Below are positions 7,351 through 16,351 of a stretch of DNA of 28,305 nt, piece after piece. Positions within the stretch are counted from its first letter, which is position 1; the number at the start of each line of letters is the position of its first letter. Both the position numbers and the translations under genes were made by a program. The notes under the pieces are model-generated. The model did no database searches. It worked only from the letters and a program-made list of their open reading frames with translations, and was not told the DNA's origin. Source of the stretch: Ruminococcus sp. UBA7158 (GTDB lineage Bacteria > Bacillota > Clostridia > Oscillospirales > Ruminococcaceae); contig DKWG01000026.1 in assembly GCA_002491605.1 (NCBI GenBank), positions 1 to 28,305 of the forward strand, given 5' to 3'.

Positions 7351-8220
7351 ATGAGATATCAAAATAGCTGGCAGGATTATCGGCTTATCGATACATCTGA
7401 CGGTGAGAGGCTGGAATCATGGGCAGGGGTAAAGTTAGTTCGCCCCGACCCTCAGATAATCTGGAAAACACCTAAAAATAACCCTGCATGGATTAATGCA
7501 GACGCCGTTTATCACCGTTCAACAAAGGGCGGAGGCGAGTGGGAGTATAAAAGAAAGCTTCCGCAAAGCTGGACGGTTTCATATAAAGAGCTTAAATTTA
7601 TAATTCGCCCCACCGGCTTTAAGCACACCGGTCTTTTCCCCGAGCAGGCTGTCAACTGGGACTTTATGTCTGACATGATTAAGTCGGCAGGACGTCCTAT
7701 CAATGTTTTGAATCTCTTTGCCTATACCGGCGGCGCAACCTTGGCTTGTGCTCAAGCAGGAGCGAGCGTTTGCCATGTTGACGCTTCAAAGGGCATGGTT
7801 CAGTGGGCGAGAGACAATGCCAAGGAATCCGGACTTGCCGACAAGCCGATACGCTGGATTGTCGATGACTGCGAGAAGTTCGTTGAACGTGAGATAAAAA
7901 GAGGAAAAAGCTACGATGCAGTTGTTATGGATCCTCCGAGCTACGGAAGAGGTCCCGGCGGCGAGGTCTGGAAGCTCGAGGACAGTATTTATGATTTGTG
8001 CCGCACCGTTTCAAATGTTTTGAGCGACCGTCCGCTGTTCTTCCTCCTGAATAGCTACACAACAGGACTTTCGCCTTCCTGTATGCAGTACATTTTGGGC
8101 AGTATAATGCTTAAGCGGTTCAAAGGAAGCGTTTCATCTGACGAAATCGGTCTTAAGGTTGAGGAAACCGGTATGGTTTTGCCGGCAGGCAGCACTGCCA
8201 TGTGGACTGAAAAAGCCTGA
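7351..8220 (+). CDS. class I SAM-dependent methyltransferase (RlmI/RlmK-like)
   Basis: 289 residues with a Rossmann-type SAM fold similar to the methyltransferase part of 23S rRNA m5C methyltransferases (PF10672 type). Motif I is VLNLFAYTGGATLACAQAGA (residues about 119-138), the acidic end of strand 2 is HVDASKGMVQWARDNA, and motif IV is MDPPSYGRG. The N-terminal 115 residues (WKTPKNNPAWINADAVYH) form the part that replaces the PUA domain of RlmI. AGGA lies 13 nt before the ATG. rRNA as substrate is an inference from the family. Confidence 0.85.
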   Translation: MRYQNSWQDYRLIDTSDGERLESWAGVKLVRPDPQIIWKTPKNNPAWINADAVYHRSTKGGGEWEYKRKLPQSWTVSYKELKFIIRPTGFKHTGLFPEQAVNWDFMSDMIKSAGRPINVLNLFAYTGGATLACAQAGASVCHVDASKGMVQWARDNAKESGLADKPIRWIVDDCEKFVEREIKRGKSYDAVVMDPPSYGRGPGGEVWKLEDSIYDLCRTVSNVLSDRPLFFLLNSYTTGLSPSCMQYILGSIMLKRFKGSVSSDEIGLKVEETGMVLPAGSTAMWTEKA

Positions 8221-8272
8221 CGGCGATTATACACGGCGCAGTTTTATTACGAAAGAGGTTCGATAATTCAAA

Positions 8273-9127
8273 ATGGATAGCTTTATCGAGGTTAAAAATG
8301 TGAGCTTTTCTTATGAGGCTGATTCAGACGGTAAAACAGTTAAGAATCAGGTCTTGAAGAACGTTTCGCTTAGTATAAATAAGGGCGAGTTTGTGGCTGT
8401 GCTCGGTCACAACGGCTCGGGAAAGTCGACGCTTGCAAAGCTTTTAAATGCTATTAATCTTCCGGAAAGCGGCGAGGTTATAGTTGATAATATGCTGACA
8501 AGCGATGAAAAGAATCTTTTCGACATCAGAAGCACGGTGGGAATGGTATTCCAAAACCCCGACAACCAGATTGTTGCGACAGTCGTCGAGGAGGATGTAG
8601 CATTTGCTCTTGAAAATGTAGGAGTGCCGCCTGATGAGATAAGACGTCGTGTTGACGAGGCACTTAAGACGGTCGGAATGTATGGCTACCGTGAACACGC
8701 CCCACATAAGCTTTCCGGTGGTCAGAAGCAGCGTGTCGCCATTGCAGGTGTTTTGGCAATGAAGCCGGAGTGCATAGTTTTAGACGAGCCGACTGCGATG
8801 CTCGACCCTATCGGCAGGCGTGAGATAATGTCAACGATCAGCGAGCTTAACGAGCTCGGCGTTACAATAGTGCTGATAACTCACTATATGGACGAAGCCG
8901 CAAGGGCAAAAAGAGTCGTGGTTATTGACTCGGGCGAAATTATTATGGACGACACACCTAAGCGTGTGTTCTCACAGTCTAAAAAGCTCAAGGAGTTAGG
9001 ACTTGATGTGCCGCAGGTAACAGAGCTGACCCATGCGCTTATAGACTGCGGCGTGGATCTTAAGAATGATATAATTGATGAAGACGAATGTTTTGAAGCT
9101 TTGTACAAGCTTTTAAAGAAAGGCTGA
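8273..9127 (+). CDS. ecfA1: energy-coupling factor transporter ATPase EcfA1
   Basis: One of two ATPases of a group II ECF vitamin/metal importer; it acts at the inner face of the membrane. 284 residues. Walker A GHNGSGKST (45-53), Q-loop VFQNPDNQ, signature LSGGQKQRVAIAG, Walker B CIVLDEPTAML, and H-loop ITHYMDE. The C-terminal helical extension (about 230-284), typical of EcfA proteins, is present. It is first in ecfA1-ecfA2-ecfT-truA, the order known in Bacillus. No substrate-specific EcfS gene is in the window, as expected when the module serves S components encoded elsewhere. Confidence 0.94.
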   Translation: MDSFIEVKNVSFSYEADSDGKTVKNQVLKNVSLSINKGEFVAVLGHNGSGKSTLAKLLNAINLPESGEVIVDNMLTSDEKNLFDIRSTVGMVFQNPDNQIVATVVEEDVAFALENVGVPPDEIRRRVDEALKTVGMYGYREHAPHKLSGGQKQRVAIAGVLAMKPECIVLDEPTAMLDPIGRREIMSTISELNELGVTIVLITHYMDEAARAKRVVVIDSGEIIMDDTPKRVFSQSKKLKELGLDVPQVTELTHALIDCGVDLKNDIIDEDECFEALYKLLKKG

Positions 9128-9133
9128 TAGCTT

Positions 9134-9985
9134 TTGAGTATAATAAAAACAGAGAATTTATGCTATGTTTACGGCGAGGGAACGCCCTTTAAGAAAACTG
9201 CGCTTGATAATATAAACTTAGATATTGAAGAGGGCGAGCTTGTCGGCATAATCGGTCATACAGGCTCGGGAAAATCAACGCTTATCCAGCATTTCAACGG
9301 TCTTTTAAAGCCGACCTCCGGCAAGGTTTATATTGACGGAGAGGAGCTTTACGCCGATAAGTCCAAATTGCGTGAAATTCGCTTTAAAGTGGGTCTTGTT
9401 TTCCAGTATCCGGAGTATCAGCTCTTTGAAGAGACTGTTTATAAGGATATTGCCTACGGTCCGAAAAACATGGGGCTCAGTGACGATGAGATAGATAAAA
9501 GAGTTATAGAAACGGCAAGGCTTGTCGGACTTAAAAAGGAACACCTTCAAAAGTCGCCGTTTGAGCTTTCGGGGGGACAAAAACGCCGTGTCGCTATTGC
9601 AGGCGTTATGGCGATGGTGCCGAAGGTGCTGATACTCGACGAACCGACAGCGGGTCTTGACCCTCACGGCAGAGACAGAATCTTGGGGCTCATCAAGGAA
9701 TACCACAAGGAAATGAAAAGCACCGTTATGCTTGTTTCTCACTCGATGGAGGACGTCGCAAAAACGGTTTCAAAGATTCTTGTCATGAACGATTCCAAGG
9801 TGTTTATGTATGACACGCCCGAAAAGGTGTTCGCACGGGTCAGGGAGCTTTGCGATATGGGACTCACTGTTCCGCAGATAACAAGAGTTTTCGACAGACT
9901 TAAAGCTGCCGGAATAGATTTCAACGATGAGGTGTATTCCTGCGAATATGCCAAAAAGCTTGTGCTAAGACTTTTAGACAAATAA
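9134..9985 (+). CDS. ecfA2: energy-coupling factor transporter ATPase EcfA2
   Basis: Partner ATPase of EcfA1. 283 residues, Walker A GHTGSGKST, Q-loop VFQYPEYQLFEETV, signature LSGGQKRRVAIAG, Walker B LILDEPTAGLDP, and H-loop VSHSMED. The sequence reads as full length from the TTG at 9134 (MSIIKTENLCYVYG), with AAAGG (9118-9122) inside the end of ecfA1. Only 6 bp separate the two genes, so expression is probably coupled, which suits a heterodimer. Confidence 0.94.
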   Translation: MSIIKTENLCYVYGEGTPFKKTALDNINLDIEEGELVGIIGHTGSGKSTLIQHFNGLLKPTSGKVYIDGEELYADKSKLREIRFKVGLVFQYPEYQLFEETVYKDIAYGPKNMGLSDDEIDKRVIETARLVGLKKEHLQKSPFELSGGQKRRVAIAGVMAMVPKVLILDEPTAGLDPHGRDRILGLIKEYHKEMKSTVMLVSHSMEDVAKTVSKILVMNDSKVFMYDTPEKVFARVRELCDMGLTVPQITRVFDRLKAAGIDFNDEVYSCEYAKKLVLRLLDK

Positions 9986-10001
9986 AAAGGGGTAATTTAG
10001 G

Positions 10002-10811
10002 TTGATAAAGGATATAACCATAGGTCAGTACTTTCCGGGAAAGTCTTTACTGCATCGGCTTGACCCCAGGATTAAGCTTTTGCTGACAGTTTTATATATT
10101 GTAATGCTCTTTGCGGCAAAGGGCTTTGTGGGGCTGGGAATAGGAATAGTTTTTTTGATTTTTTCCTTTTTGATTTCCGGTATACCTATTAAAATGATGC
10201 TTAAAAGCGTCAAGCCGATTTTGCCTATCATCATTTTCACGGGAATACTGAACCTGTTCTTCATTCGCACTGGCAACGTCTTGCTCAGCTGGCACTTCAT
10301 AACTATAACCGATGAAGGTCTTAAGACTATGATTTTCATGGCGGTGAGAATAGTATTTTTAATCTGCGGAACCTCGCTTTTAACATATACAACCTCACCC
10401 ATAGCCTTGACTGACGCAATTGAACGGATTTTCTCGCCCTTGAGGGTTATAAAGTTTCCGGCTCATGAAATTGCAATGATAATGACAATAGCTCTCAGGT
10501 TCATACCGACTCTTATTGAGGAAACGGACAAAATTATGTCGGCTCAGAAGGCAAGGGGAGCAGACCTTGAGTCCGGTTCTATACTAAACCGTGCAAAGGC
10601 TCTGATACCTATACTCATACCGCTGTTTGTTTCTGCTTTTCGCCGTGCCGATGATTTGGCGCTCGCTATGGAGTGCCGCTGCTACCGCGGAGGAGACGGA
10701 AGAACAAGGCTCAAGCAGCTTAAAACGTCATATCGGGATTATCTGTCTATATTAGTTGTGTCGCTGTTTTTGGCAATGGTAATCCTTGCAAACATTTATA
10801 TCGGCATATGA
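10002..10811 (+). CDS. ecfT: energy-coupling factor transporter transmembrane protein EcfT
   Basis: Membrane scaffold that links the ATPases to the EcfS component. 269 residues with several hydrophobic helices (about 25-62, 70-90, 105-125, 240-268). The cytoplasmic coupling helices carry the expected motifs KARGADLESG and MECRCYRGGDGRTR. The start is TTG at 10002, with AAAAAGGGG about 10 nt upstream and 16 bp after ecfA2. The stop overlaps the truA start by 4 nt. Confidence 0.94.
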   Translation: MIKDITIGQYFPGKSLLHRLDPRIKLLLTVLYIVMLFAAKGFVGLGIGIVFLIFSFLISGIPIKMMLKSVKPILPIIIFTGILNLFFIRTGNVLLSWHFITITDEGLKTMIFMAVRIVFLICGTSLLTYTTSPIALTDAIERIFSPLRVIKFPAHEIAMIMTIALRFIPTLIEETDKIMSAQKARGADLESGSILNRAKALIPILIPLFVSAFRRADDLALAMECRCYRGGDGRTRLKQLKTSYRDYLSILVVSLFLAMVILANIYIGI

Positions 10812-11545
10812 ATAATTTTAAGGTTACGATGTCCTTCAGAGGGACAAATTATCACGGCTTTCAGCGTCAGGACGGCGACTTACCCACTGTTCAGGGAACC
10901 GTTGAAGACGCAATCTACAAGCTTTTAGGCGAAAAAACGGAAATAAACGGCTGCTCAAGAACCGATGCAGGCGTTCATGCAAACGAGTATGTGTTCTCCG
11001 TCAAGCTCGACAGTCCCATAAGCGAACGAGGGGTTGTATTCGGATTAAACGGCGTGTTGCCTAAGGATATTGCCGTTAATGCCTGTGAGCGTGTAAGCGA
11101 CAGCTTTCATGCCAGATTTGACTGCAGGGGCAAGGAGTATATCTACCTGATTCACAATTCGGAAATCCGTTCTCCGTTTTATGAGGACACTGTCTTGAGA
11201 AGCTGGTATCCAATCGATGAGAAAAAGCTCAATGTCGCCTGCAAGGACTTTATCGGAAGACACGATTTTAAATCATTTTGTTCTACTGACACGGACAAGA
11301 CCCAAACCGTAAGGGAAATTTTTGACTTCAATGTCTCAAGGCAGGGGGATATAGTCAGATTTTCTGTCAGCGGAGACGGATTTTTATACAACATGGTGCG
11401 AATAATGGTAGGGACTCTTTTGTTTATAAACGATTCAAAGCTGCCTGCGGACGCTATACCTGAAATTATCAAGGCCTGCGACAGAACAAGGGCGGGAAAA
11501 ACAGTTCCGCCGCACGGACTTTATTTGAACAAGGTTTTCTACTGA
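10808..11545 (+). CDS. truA: tRNA pseudouridine(38-40) synthase TruA
   Basis: Makes pseudouridine at positions 38-40 of the tRNA anticodon arm. 245 residues. It starts FKVTMSFRGTNYHGFQRQ; the catalytic Asp53 is in NGCSRTDAGVHA, and the later conserved segments FLYNMVRIMVGTL and GLYLNKVFY close the fold. The ATG overlaps the ecfT stop (ATGA, 10808-10811), so translation is coupled. The ecfT-truA link is conserved in Firmicutes. In Bacillus rplM-rpsI follow, but here a DUF5711-like gene follows. Confidence 0.96.
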   Translation: MNNFKVTMSFRGTNYHGFQRQDGDLPTVQGTVEDAIYKLLGEKTEINGCSRTDAGVHANEYVFSVKLDSPISERGVVFGLNGVLPKDIAVNACERVSDSFHARFDCRGKEYIYLIHNSEIRSPFYEDTVLRSWYPIDEKKLNVACKDFIGRHDFKSFCSTDTDKTQTVREIFDFNVSRQGDIVRFSVSGDGFLYNMVRIMVGTLLFINDSKLPADAIPEIIKACDRTRAGKTVPPHGLYLNKVFY

Positions 11546-11560
11546 TTAGGGGGCGAGATT

Positions 11561-12745
11561 TTGGCTTCGGTTAACTCATTTGAAACCGATATGAAAAAGC
11601 TCAGAAGAAAGCGCAAGCGAAAGCGTGCTGCTAAGAATACAATGGTGATATTCGCAGTTTTGGCGCTGGTATTGGTTATTTACCTGACCAACGGCTACTG
11701 GCTGCCGTATTTTGAGGGTATACTTGATAGGGGAATAAGCTCAATTGAAAACGGTGAGATTGAGGAATCCGAGAACTACCCTATAGATATATCAAAAAGA
11801 ATAAACGTTGACATACACACAATGAACGACTGCTGGACGCTTTACTCCGACACGTCATTGCAAACACGAGGCTTTGACGGCAGCGTCATCAACACCTATT
11901 ATATGCCGTATTCAAGCCCGATTGTGGAAGCTGCGTCAAAGCGCACACTGGTGTATGATATGGGAGGATACAGCTTCAGCGTTGTCGGAAAAAAGAGCGA
12001 GGTATTTTCTAAAAAGCTTACCAATCAGATTTTGTTCTGTGAGTTAGGCGAAAGCGGAAACGTTGCTGTCGTGACGTCGACAGAAAAATATCCTTCATAC
12101 CTGACTATTTATGATAAAAACGGCACTGAGATATACCGCTGGGCAGACGGAAACCTTATAACAAGCGTGGCGCTCGACAGCTCCGGAAGCGGCTGTGTGG
12201 TTGCAAGCGCATATGCCTTGGGCGGAAGCATTAAGACTATAGTCACAGCACTTGATTTTTCTAAGACGGACATTGTTTCAAAATCAGCGCCGCTTGAAGC
12301 TATGGTTTTAGATCTTGAGTATACTAAAAAGGGCGGAATATGGGTTGTAGGTGATACGGCAGTTTACCGACTCGACAGCTCATGCGCTCTTGACTATACA
12401 TTCTCGTTTAACTACGACTTGGATATGTTTGCCGCAGAAGACGACATAGCAGTGCTGACATTTGACAAGGCAGGCACTAAGGATACCATCTTGGTTGTTT
12501 TAGATGCGTCGAACAGCACCAGTTCGGAAAAAACTTACAGTGAAGATATAAAACATATTGATATCAGCGACGGAATAGTGTATTATAACACTAAGTCGTC
12601 TTTATGCACCATGGATAAGTCCGGCAACAGCCTTGGCGACTTTGATTTGAGTGCAGAGTATGTATCGTTCGCCGTCGGCTCAGACAGCATTTTGATGCAG
12701 GGCTATTATTCCATCGATAAGCTGTCCTTCGGCGATAAGGATTAA
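11561..12745 (+). CDS. DUF5711-like membrane-anchored beta-propeller protein
   Basis: 394 residues of unknown function. A very basic cytoplasmic N-terminus (KKLRRKRKRKRAAKN, 12-26) precedes one transmembrane helix (about 28-44). The remaining 350 residues lie outside and are made of repeated beta-rich blocks of WD/propeller style (for example EIYRWADGNLITSVALDSSG, LVYDMGGYSFSVVGKK). This matches the DUF5711 type seen in Clostridia. The start is TTG at 11561, 15 bp after truA, with AGGGGG about 8 nt upstream. It forms a pair with the next CvpA gene. An extracellular scaffold or sensor role is possible but unproven. Confidence 0.75.
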   Translation: MASVNSFETDMKKLRRKRKRKRAAKNTMVIFAVLALVLVIYLTNGYWLPYFEGILDRGISSIENGEIEESENYPIDISKRINVDIHTMNDCWTLYSDTSLQTRGFDGSVINTYYMPYSSPIVEAASKRTLVYDMGGYSFSVVGKKSEVFSKKLTNQILFCELGESGNVAVVTSTEKYPSYLTIYDKNGTEIYRWADGNLITSVALDSSGSGCVVASAYALGGSIKTIVTALDFSKTDIVSKSAPLEAMVLDLEYTKKGGIWVVGDTAVYRLDSSCALDYTFSFNYDLDMFAAEDDIAVLTFDKAGTKDTILVVLDASNSTSSEKTYSEDIKHIDISDGIVYYNTKSSLCTMDKSGNSLGDFDLSAEYVSFAVGSDSILMQGYYSIDKLSFGDKD

Positions 12746-12811
12746 GGCATTTTAAATATGCGATAAGCATATAGCTGTTGTCGCTTTTAAACTGCCGAGG
12801 AAAGGCTATAT

Positions 12812-13711
12812 ATGACTTTTGAATTGAGTTGGTTTTTTGATGCTTTTGTCGTTGCGGTTCTGCTTGTATTTTTGTATGTAGGCGGAAAAAGAGGACTGCT
12901 CAAAAGCGTTGTATATGTTGTTTTGCTGATAGCGGCGTTTTTGGTGAGCTGGTTTGCAGCAGAGGCTGTGGCGCCGATGATATACGACAATTTCATTAAG
13001 GATAAGGTAATTGCCGCTTTTGCAAGCAGCACTCAAAGCTCCGACCCGGCAGATATCGTTTCACAGGCGGTATCAGAGGGCGAATACGGAGTGGAGATGA
13101 CACAGAATGAAATAAGCTCGTTGATTTCCGGGGCGTCGGATTTCTTTACCGACCTTGCGTCCGAGATGAAGAAAAACGGTGCGAAGGATGCGGAGGGCGA
13201 TATAAAGGCAGGAGTTGAAGAATCCGTCAAGCCCAAGGTTATAAACGCACTTTTTGCCGACAACGAGATAATATCCTCTGAGTATGTTTTAAATGCTTTG
13301 AGCGTTGTCGGAGGAGGGGCGGAGAAAATAGCCGATGTAGTAGACGTGTTTATAACAGGCACAAAGGATCAGACAGCGAGAGCCGCCGAGGAGACGCTTG
13401 TTGCGCCTGCCGTTAAATGGCTTTTAAGAGCTTTGATTTTCATACTTGCAATGTTTATACTAAGGCTTATTATTTCACCTGTCGCCGATGTGTTTAAGTT
13501 TGCAAATAAGATACCGGTTATCGGACCTGTAAATGCACTTTTGGGCGGAGTGCTCGGAGTTGCTCAGGGCTTGCTGTTTTTATACATCGCAGCACTCGTC
13601 GTAAAGGTAATCATAAATGTCAGCGGAAATTCGTTGATGTTTTTCAACACCCAGACTATCGAGAAAACAAAGCTGTTCATTCACTTTTATCTGTTTAGGC
13701 TGAACGGCTGA
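12812..13711 (+). CDS. CvpA family membrane protein
   Basis: 299-residue polytopic protein of the CvpA (colicin V production) family, linked in other bacteria to envelope homeostasis. Two N-terminal helices (about 8-26 and 31-50), a long soluble insert with acidic residues (about 62-200), then two C-terminal helices (about 206-226 and 240-268). The segment KRGLLKSVVYVVLLIAAFLV and the C-terminal PVIGPVNALLGGVLGVAQGL are the family hallmarks. CvpA proteins are usually 160-240 residues, so the insert is large. GAGGAAAGG precedes the ATG. It lies 66 bp after the DUF5711-like gene, with a small ATATGC/GCATAT hairpin between. Confidence 0.82.
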   Translation: MTFELSWFFDAFVVAVLLVFLYVGGKRGLLKSVVYVVLLIAAFLVSWFAAEAVAPMIYDNFIKDKVIAAFASSTQSSDPADIVSQAVSEGEYGVEMTQNEISSLISGASDFFTDLASEMKKNGAKDAEGDIKAGVEESVKPKVINALFADNEIISSEYVLNALSVVGGGAEKIADVVDVFITGTKDQTARAAEETLVAPAVKWLLRALIFILAMFILRLIISPVADVFKFANKIPVIGPVNALLGGVLGVAQGLLFLYIAALVVKVIINVSGNSLMFFNTQTIEKTKLFIHFYLFRLNG

Positions 13712-13716
13712 CGATA

Positions 13717-13744
13717 TTGCGGTAACTTAGAAAATTCACATAAT
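13717..13744 (+). promoter_or_regulatory. possible promoter for the clp gene
   Basis: TTGCGG (13717-13722), a 16-bp spacer and CATAAT (13739-13744). It is a moderate match. No CtsR repeat or CIRCE inverted repeat was found around it. Confidence 0.35.
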
Positions 13745-13792
13745 ATTATTCATATATTGACGCAGTTTTAAGAAAGGAACATAAACTCGAAA

Positions 13793-16057
13793 ATGATTTG
13801 TTCAAGATGCAAAAAAAGACCCGCAGCAGTGTTCATAACAACTATGAACGGCAACGAGAAGAGAAACGAAGGGCTCTGCCTGATATGTGCAAGAGAGCTT
13901 GGCATATCTCAGGTAGACGAATATATGAAGCAAATGGGTATAACCGATGAGGACTTGGAGTCGTTTGCAGAGTCAATGATGACTGATGCAGACGGTGACT
14001 CGTTTGAAATGGGCGGCTCAAATACTATGCCGAATATCATATCGAATATTTTAGGCAAGCTGGGCGGTCCTGCGGCTCCGTCATCAGGCGCACAGCCTCA
14101 GGAAAACGCCAAGACCAAAAAGGACGAAAAGGCTCCGAAGAAAAAAGAGCTTAAGTTTTTAAACACCTACTGTACAAATCTCAACGACCGTGCACAGCAG
14201 GGAAAGTTAGATAACATTGTCGGCAGGGAACGTGAAATCGGCAGAGTTATTCAAATCCTTTCACGCCGTCAAAAGAACAACCCCTGCTTAATAGGCGAGC
14301 CGGGCGTCGGCAAGACTGCTATAGCCGAGGGAATAGCACAGAAAATCGTTTCGGGTGACGTTCCGTTCAGCCTGAAAAATAAGCAGATCTGGCTCTTGGA
14401 TTTGACAGCCTTAGTCGCCGGAACACAGTTTAGGGGACAGTTTGAGTCGAGAATAAAAGGACTCATTGAAGAGGTCAAGCGTGAGGGCAATGTCATTTTG
14501 TTCATAGATGAGGTGCACACCCTTGTCGGCACGGGCGACAATGAGGGAACTATGAACGCCGCCAACATTTTGAAGCCGTCTCTTTCGAGGGGCGAGGTTC
14601 AGGTAATAGGCGCAACGACCTTTAAGGAGTACAGAAAGCACATTGAAAAGGACTCAGCGCTTGAAAGGCGTTTTCAGCCTGTAACTGTTTGCGAGCCGAC
14701 GGTTGAAGATACTGTTAAGGTGCTTATCGGCATAAAGAAGTACTATGAGGAATATCACCATGTTAAGATATCCGACGCTGCACTGAGAATGTGCGCTGTT
14801 CTGTCGGAGAGATATATAAACGACCGCTTCCTGCCCGACAAAGCTATAGATCTTTTGGACGAAAGCTGTGCCTTGGCGAGCATAGGCAGTCCTGAAATTG
14901 CTAAGGCTCAGGAGCTTAAGACAAAGCTTGAGAACGAATGTATAGAGCTTTCCGAGCTTGAAGAGGCAGAGAACCCGGACTACGAGAAGATTGCCGAGCA
15001 AAAGGCAAAAATTTCTCAGACCGAAAATGAGTACAATAAGGCGTCGGAAGAGGCTGACAAGGTATACGTTACAGATGCTGAGCTTTCAAAGGTAATAGAG
15101 CTGTGGACGGGTATACCTGCTAACAAAATCGTCGAATCCGAGTATGAAAAAATCAGAGGACTTCATAAGGCCTTAAGCGAAAAAATAATCGGTCAGCCGG
15201 AGGCTGTGGACTTGGTATGCGCTGCGATAAAGCGTTCAAGGGTTCAGCTGACTTCAAGAAGACGTCCGGCGTCGTTCATCTTTGTCGGACCGACAGGCGT
15301 GGGAAAGACAGAGCTTGCAAAGACCTTGGCGGCTGAGCTTTTCGACGCAACTGAGCCGCTGGTGAGAATAGATATGTCGGAGTACATGGAGAAGCACTCT
15401 GTATCAAGGCTTATAGGCTCTCCTCCGGGCTACATCGGCTATGATGAAGCGGGACAGCTGACGGAAAAGGTCAGACGTAAGCCCTATTCGGTTGTCTTGT
15501 TCGATGAAATCGAAAAGGCTCACCCTGATGTTATGAATATACTTTTGCAGATTTTAGATGAGGGAAAAGTCAATGATGCTCAGGGCAGAAGCGTCTCATT
15601 TGAAAATACCGTTATCATAATGACATCAAATGCAGGCTCAACTGATAAGAGCTTCGGCATCGGCTTTGAGAGAACGCAGAGCCAGATTTCCCGTGAGAGA
15701 GCCGAAAAGGGCTTGAGGGAATTTTTGCGTCCGGAGTTTATCAGCCGTGTTGATGAAATAGTTGTCTTTAATCCGCTCACTGAAGAGAATTACGCCGACA
15801 TAGCTCATCTTATGCTGACCGAGATGATAGCTCCGCTCTCTGAAAAGCTTATCATGCTCGAGTTCGACAGGGCAGCTGAGCAGGCAATAGCGAAGATAGC
15901 CGTCAGTGAGACACACGGTGCAAGAGATATAAGGAGAATAATCCGCAAAGAGGTTGAGGATAAGATAGCAAACCTTATCGTTACATCCGGAGAAATTAAG
16001 CTGAGAACTATCAGGGTTACGGCTAATGACGGGGTTCTTACTGTTATCGGAGTATGA
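13793..16057 (+). CDS. ClpE-type AAA+ unfoldase with N-terminal zinc finger
   Basis: HSP100 unfoldase that probably feeds ClpP. 754 residues. A zinc finger opens the protein (Cys3, Cys6, Cys29, Cys32), as in ClpE, followed by a low-complexity linker to about 125. AAA module 1: Walker A GEPGVGKT (168-175), Walker B VILFIDEVHTL, and arginine-rich ALERRFQPV. The middle segment at about 395-430 (Glu/Lys-rich coiled coil) is UVR/M-domain-like. AAA module 2: Walker A GPTGVGKT (499-506), Walker B VVLFDEIEKAH. The loop KSFGIGF carries an IGF tripeptide, the ClpP-docking signature. It could also be called ClpC, but the ClpC N-domain repeats are missing. It is monocistronic, with no ctsR, mcsA or mcsB neighbour. 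Confidence 0.92.
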   Translation: MICSRCKKRPAAVFITTMNGNEKRNEGLCLICARELGISQVDEYMKQMGITDEDLESFAESMMTDADGDSFEMGGSNTMPNIISNILGKLGGPAAPSSGAQPQENAKTKKDEKAPKKKELKFLNTYCTNLNDRAQQGKLDNIVGREREIGRVIQILSRRQKNNPCLIGEPGVGKTAIAEGIAQKIVSGDVPFSLKNKQIWLLDLTALVAGTQFRGQFESRIKGLIEEVKREGNVILFIDEVHTLVGTGDNEGTMNAANILKPSLSRGEVQVIGATTFKEYRKHIEKDSALERRFQPVTVCEPTVEDTVKVLIGIKKYYEEYHHVKISDAALRMCAVLSERYINDRFLPDKAIDLLDESCALASIGSPEIAKAQELKTKLENECIELSELEEAENPDYEKIAEQKAKISQTENEYNKASEEADKVYVTDAELSKVIELWTGIPANKIVESEYEKIRGLHKALSEKIIGQPEAVDLVCAAIKRSRVQLTSRRRPASFIFVGPTGVGKTELAKTLAAELFDATEPLVRIDMSEYMEKHSVSRLIGSPPGYIGYDEAGQLTEKVRRKPYSVVLFDEIEKAHPDVMNILLQILDEGKVNDAQGRSVSFENTVIIMTSNAGSTDKSFGIGFERTQSQISRERAEKGLREFLRPEFISRVDEIVVFNPLTEENYADIAHLMLTEMIAPLSEKLIMLEFDRAAEQAIAKIAVSETHGARDIRRIIRKEVEDKIANLIVTSGEIKLRTIRVTANDGVLTVIGV

Positions 16058-16121
16058 TGTGTAAAAGACACTGATGTGTGTCGAGCCGGTATATCATCAG
16101 CATATTAATAACAGTCATATT

Positions 16122-16164
16122 AAAAACAGTTCTTCATGGCATTAAGGCTTGGAGAACTGTTTTT
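16122..16164 (+). terminator. intrinsic terminator after the clp gene
   Basis: AAAAACAGTTCTTC (16122-16135) pairs with GGAGAACTGTTTTT (16151-16164) with one G-T wobble. The right arm ends in five T. Confidence 0.85.
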
Positions 16165-16351
16165 AGCATTTTGATTGCTGAGTATAGAATCATTTCTGTT
16201 TAAGCTTTAGCAGTGGTTGCCATATAATCGATAAATAATGGATATTTCGGCGTCCGCTTTTTGCCGGTAATTGGAATTGAAAATTGACAATGTATATCAT
16301 CGGTTGCGAAAGTTCAAATTTTAGTTGGTAGACTGTTGATGAGAGATAAGC

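Noticed and set aside
8221..8272. Riboswitch or T-box upstream of the ECF transporter genes
   Set aside because: The gap is only 52 bp and shows no extended structure; the group II module is not expected to carry one.
13712..13792. CtsR heptanucleotide repeat or CIRCE before the clp gene
   Set aside because: Neither the tandem AGGTCAA-type repeat nor the CIRCE inverted repeat is present.
16284..16289. TTGACA in the clp to XRE-VOC intergenic region as a -35 element
   Set aside because: No -10-like hexamer lies 15-19 bp downstream.
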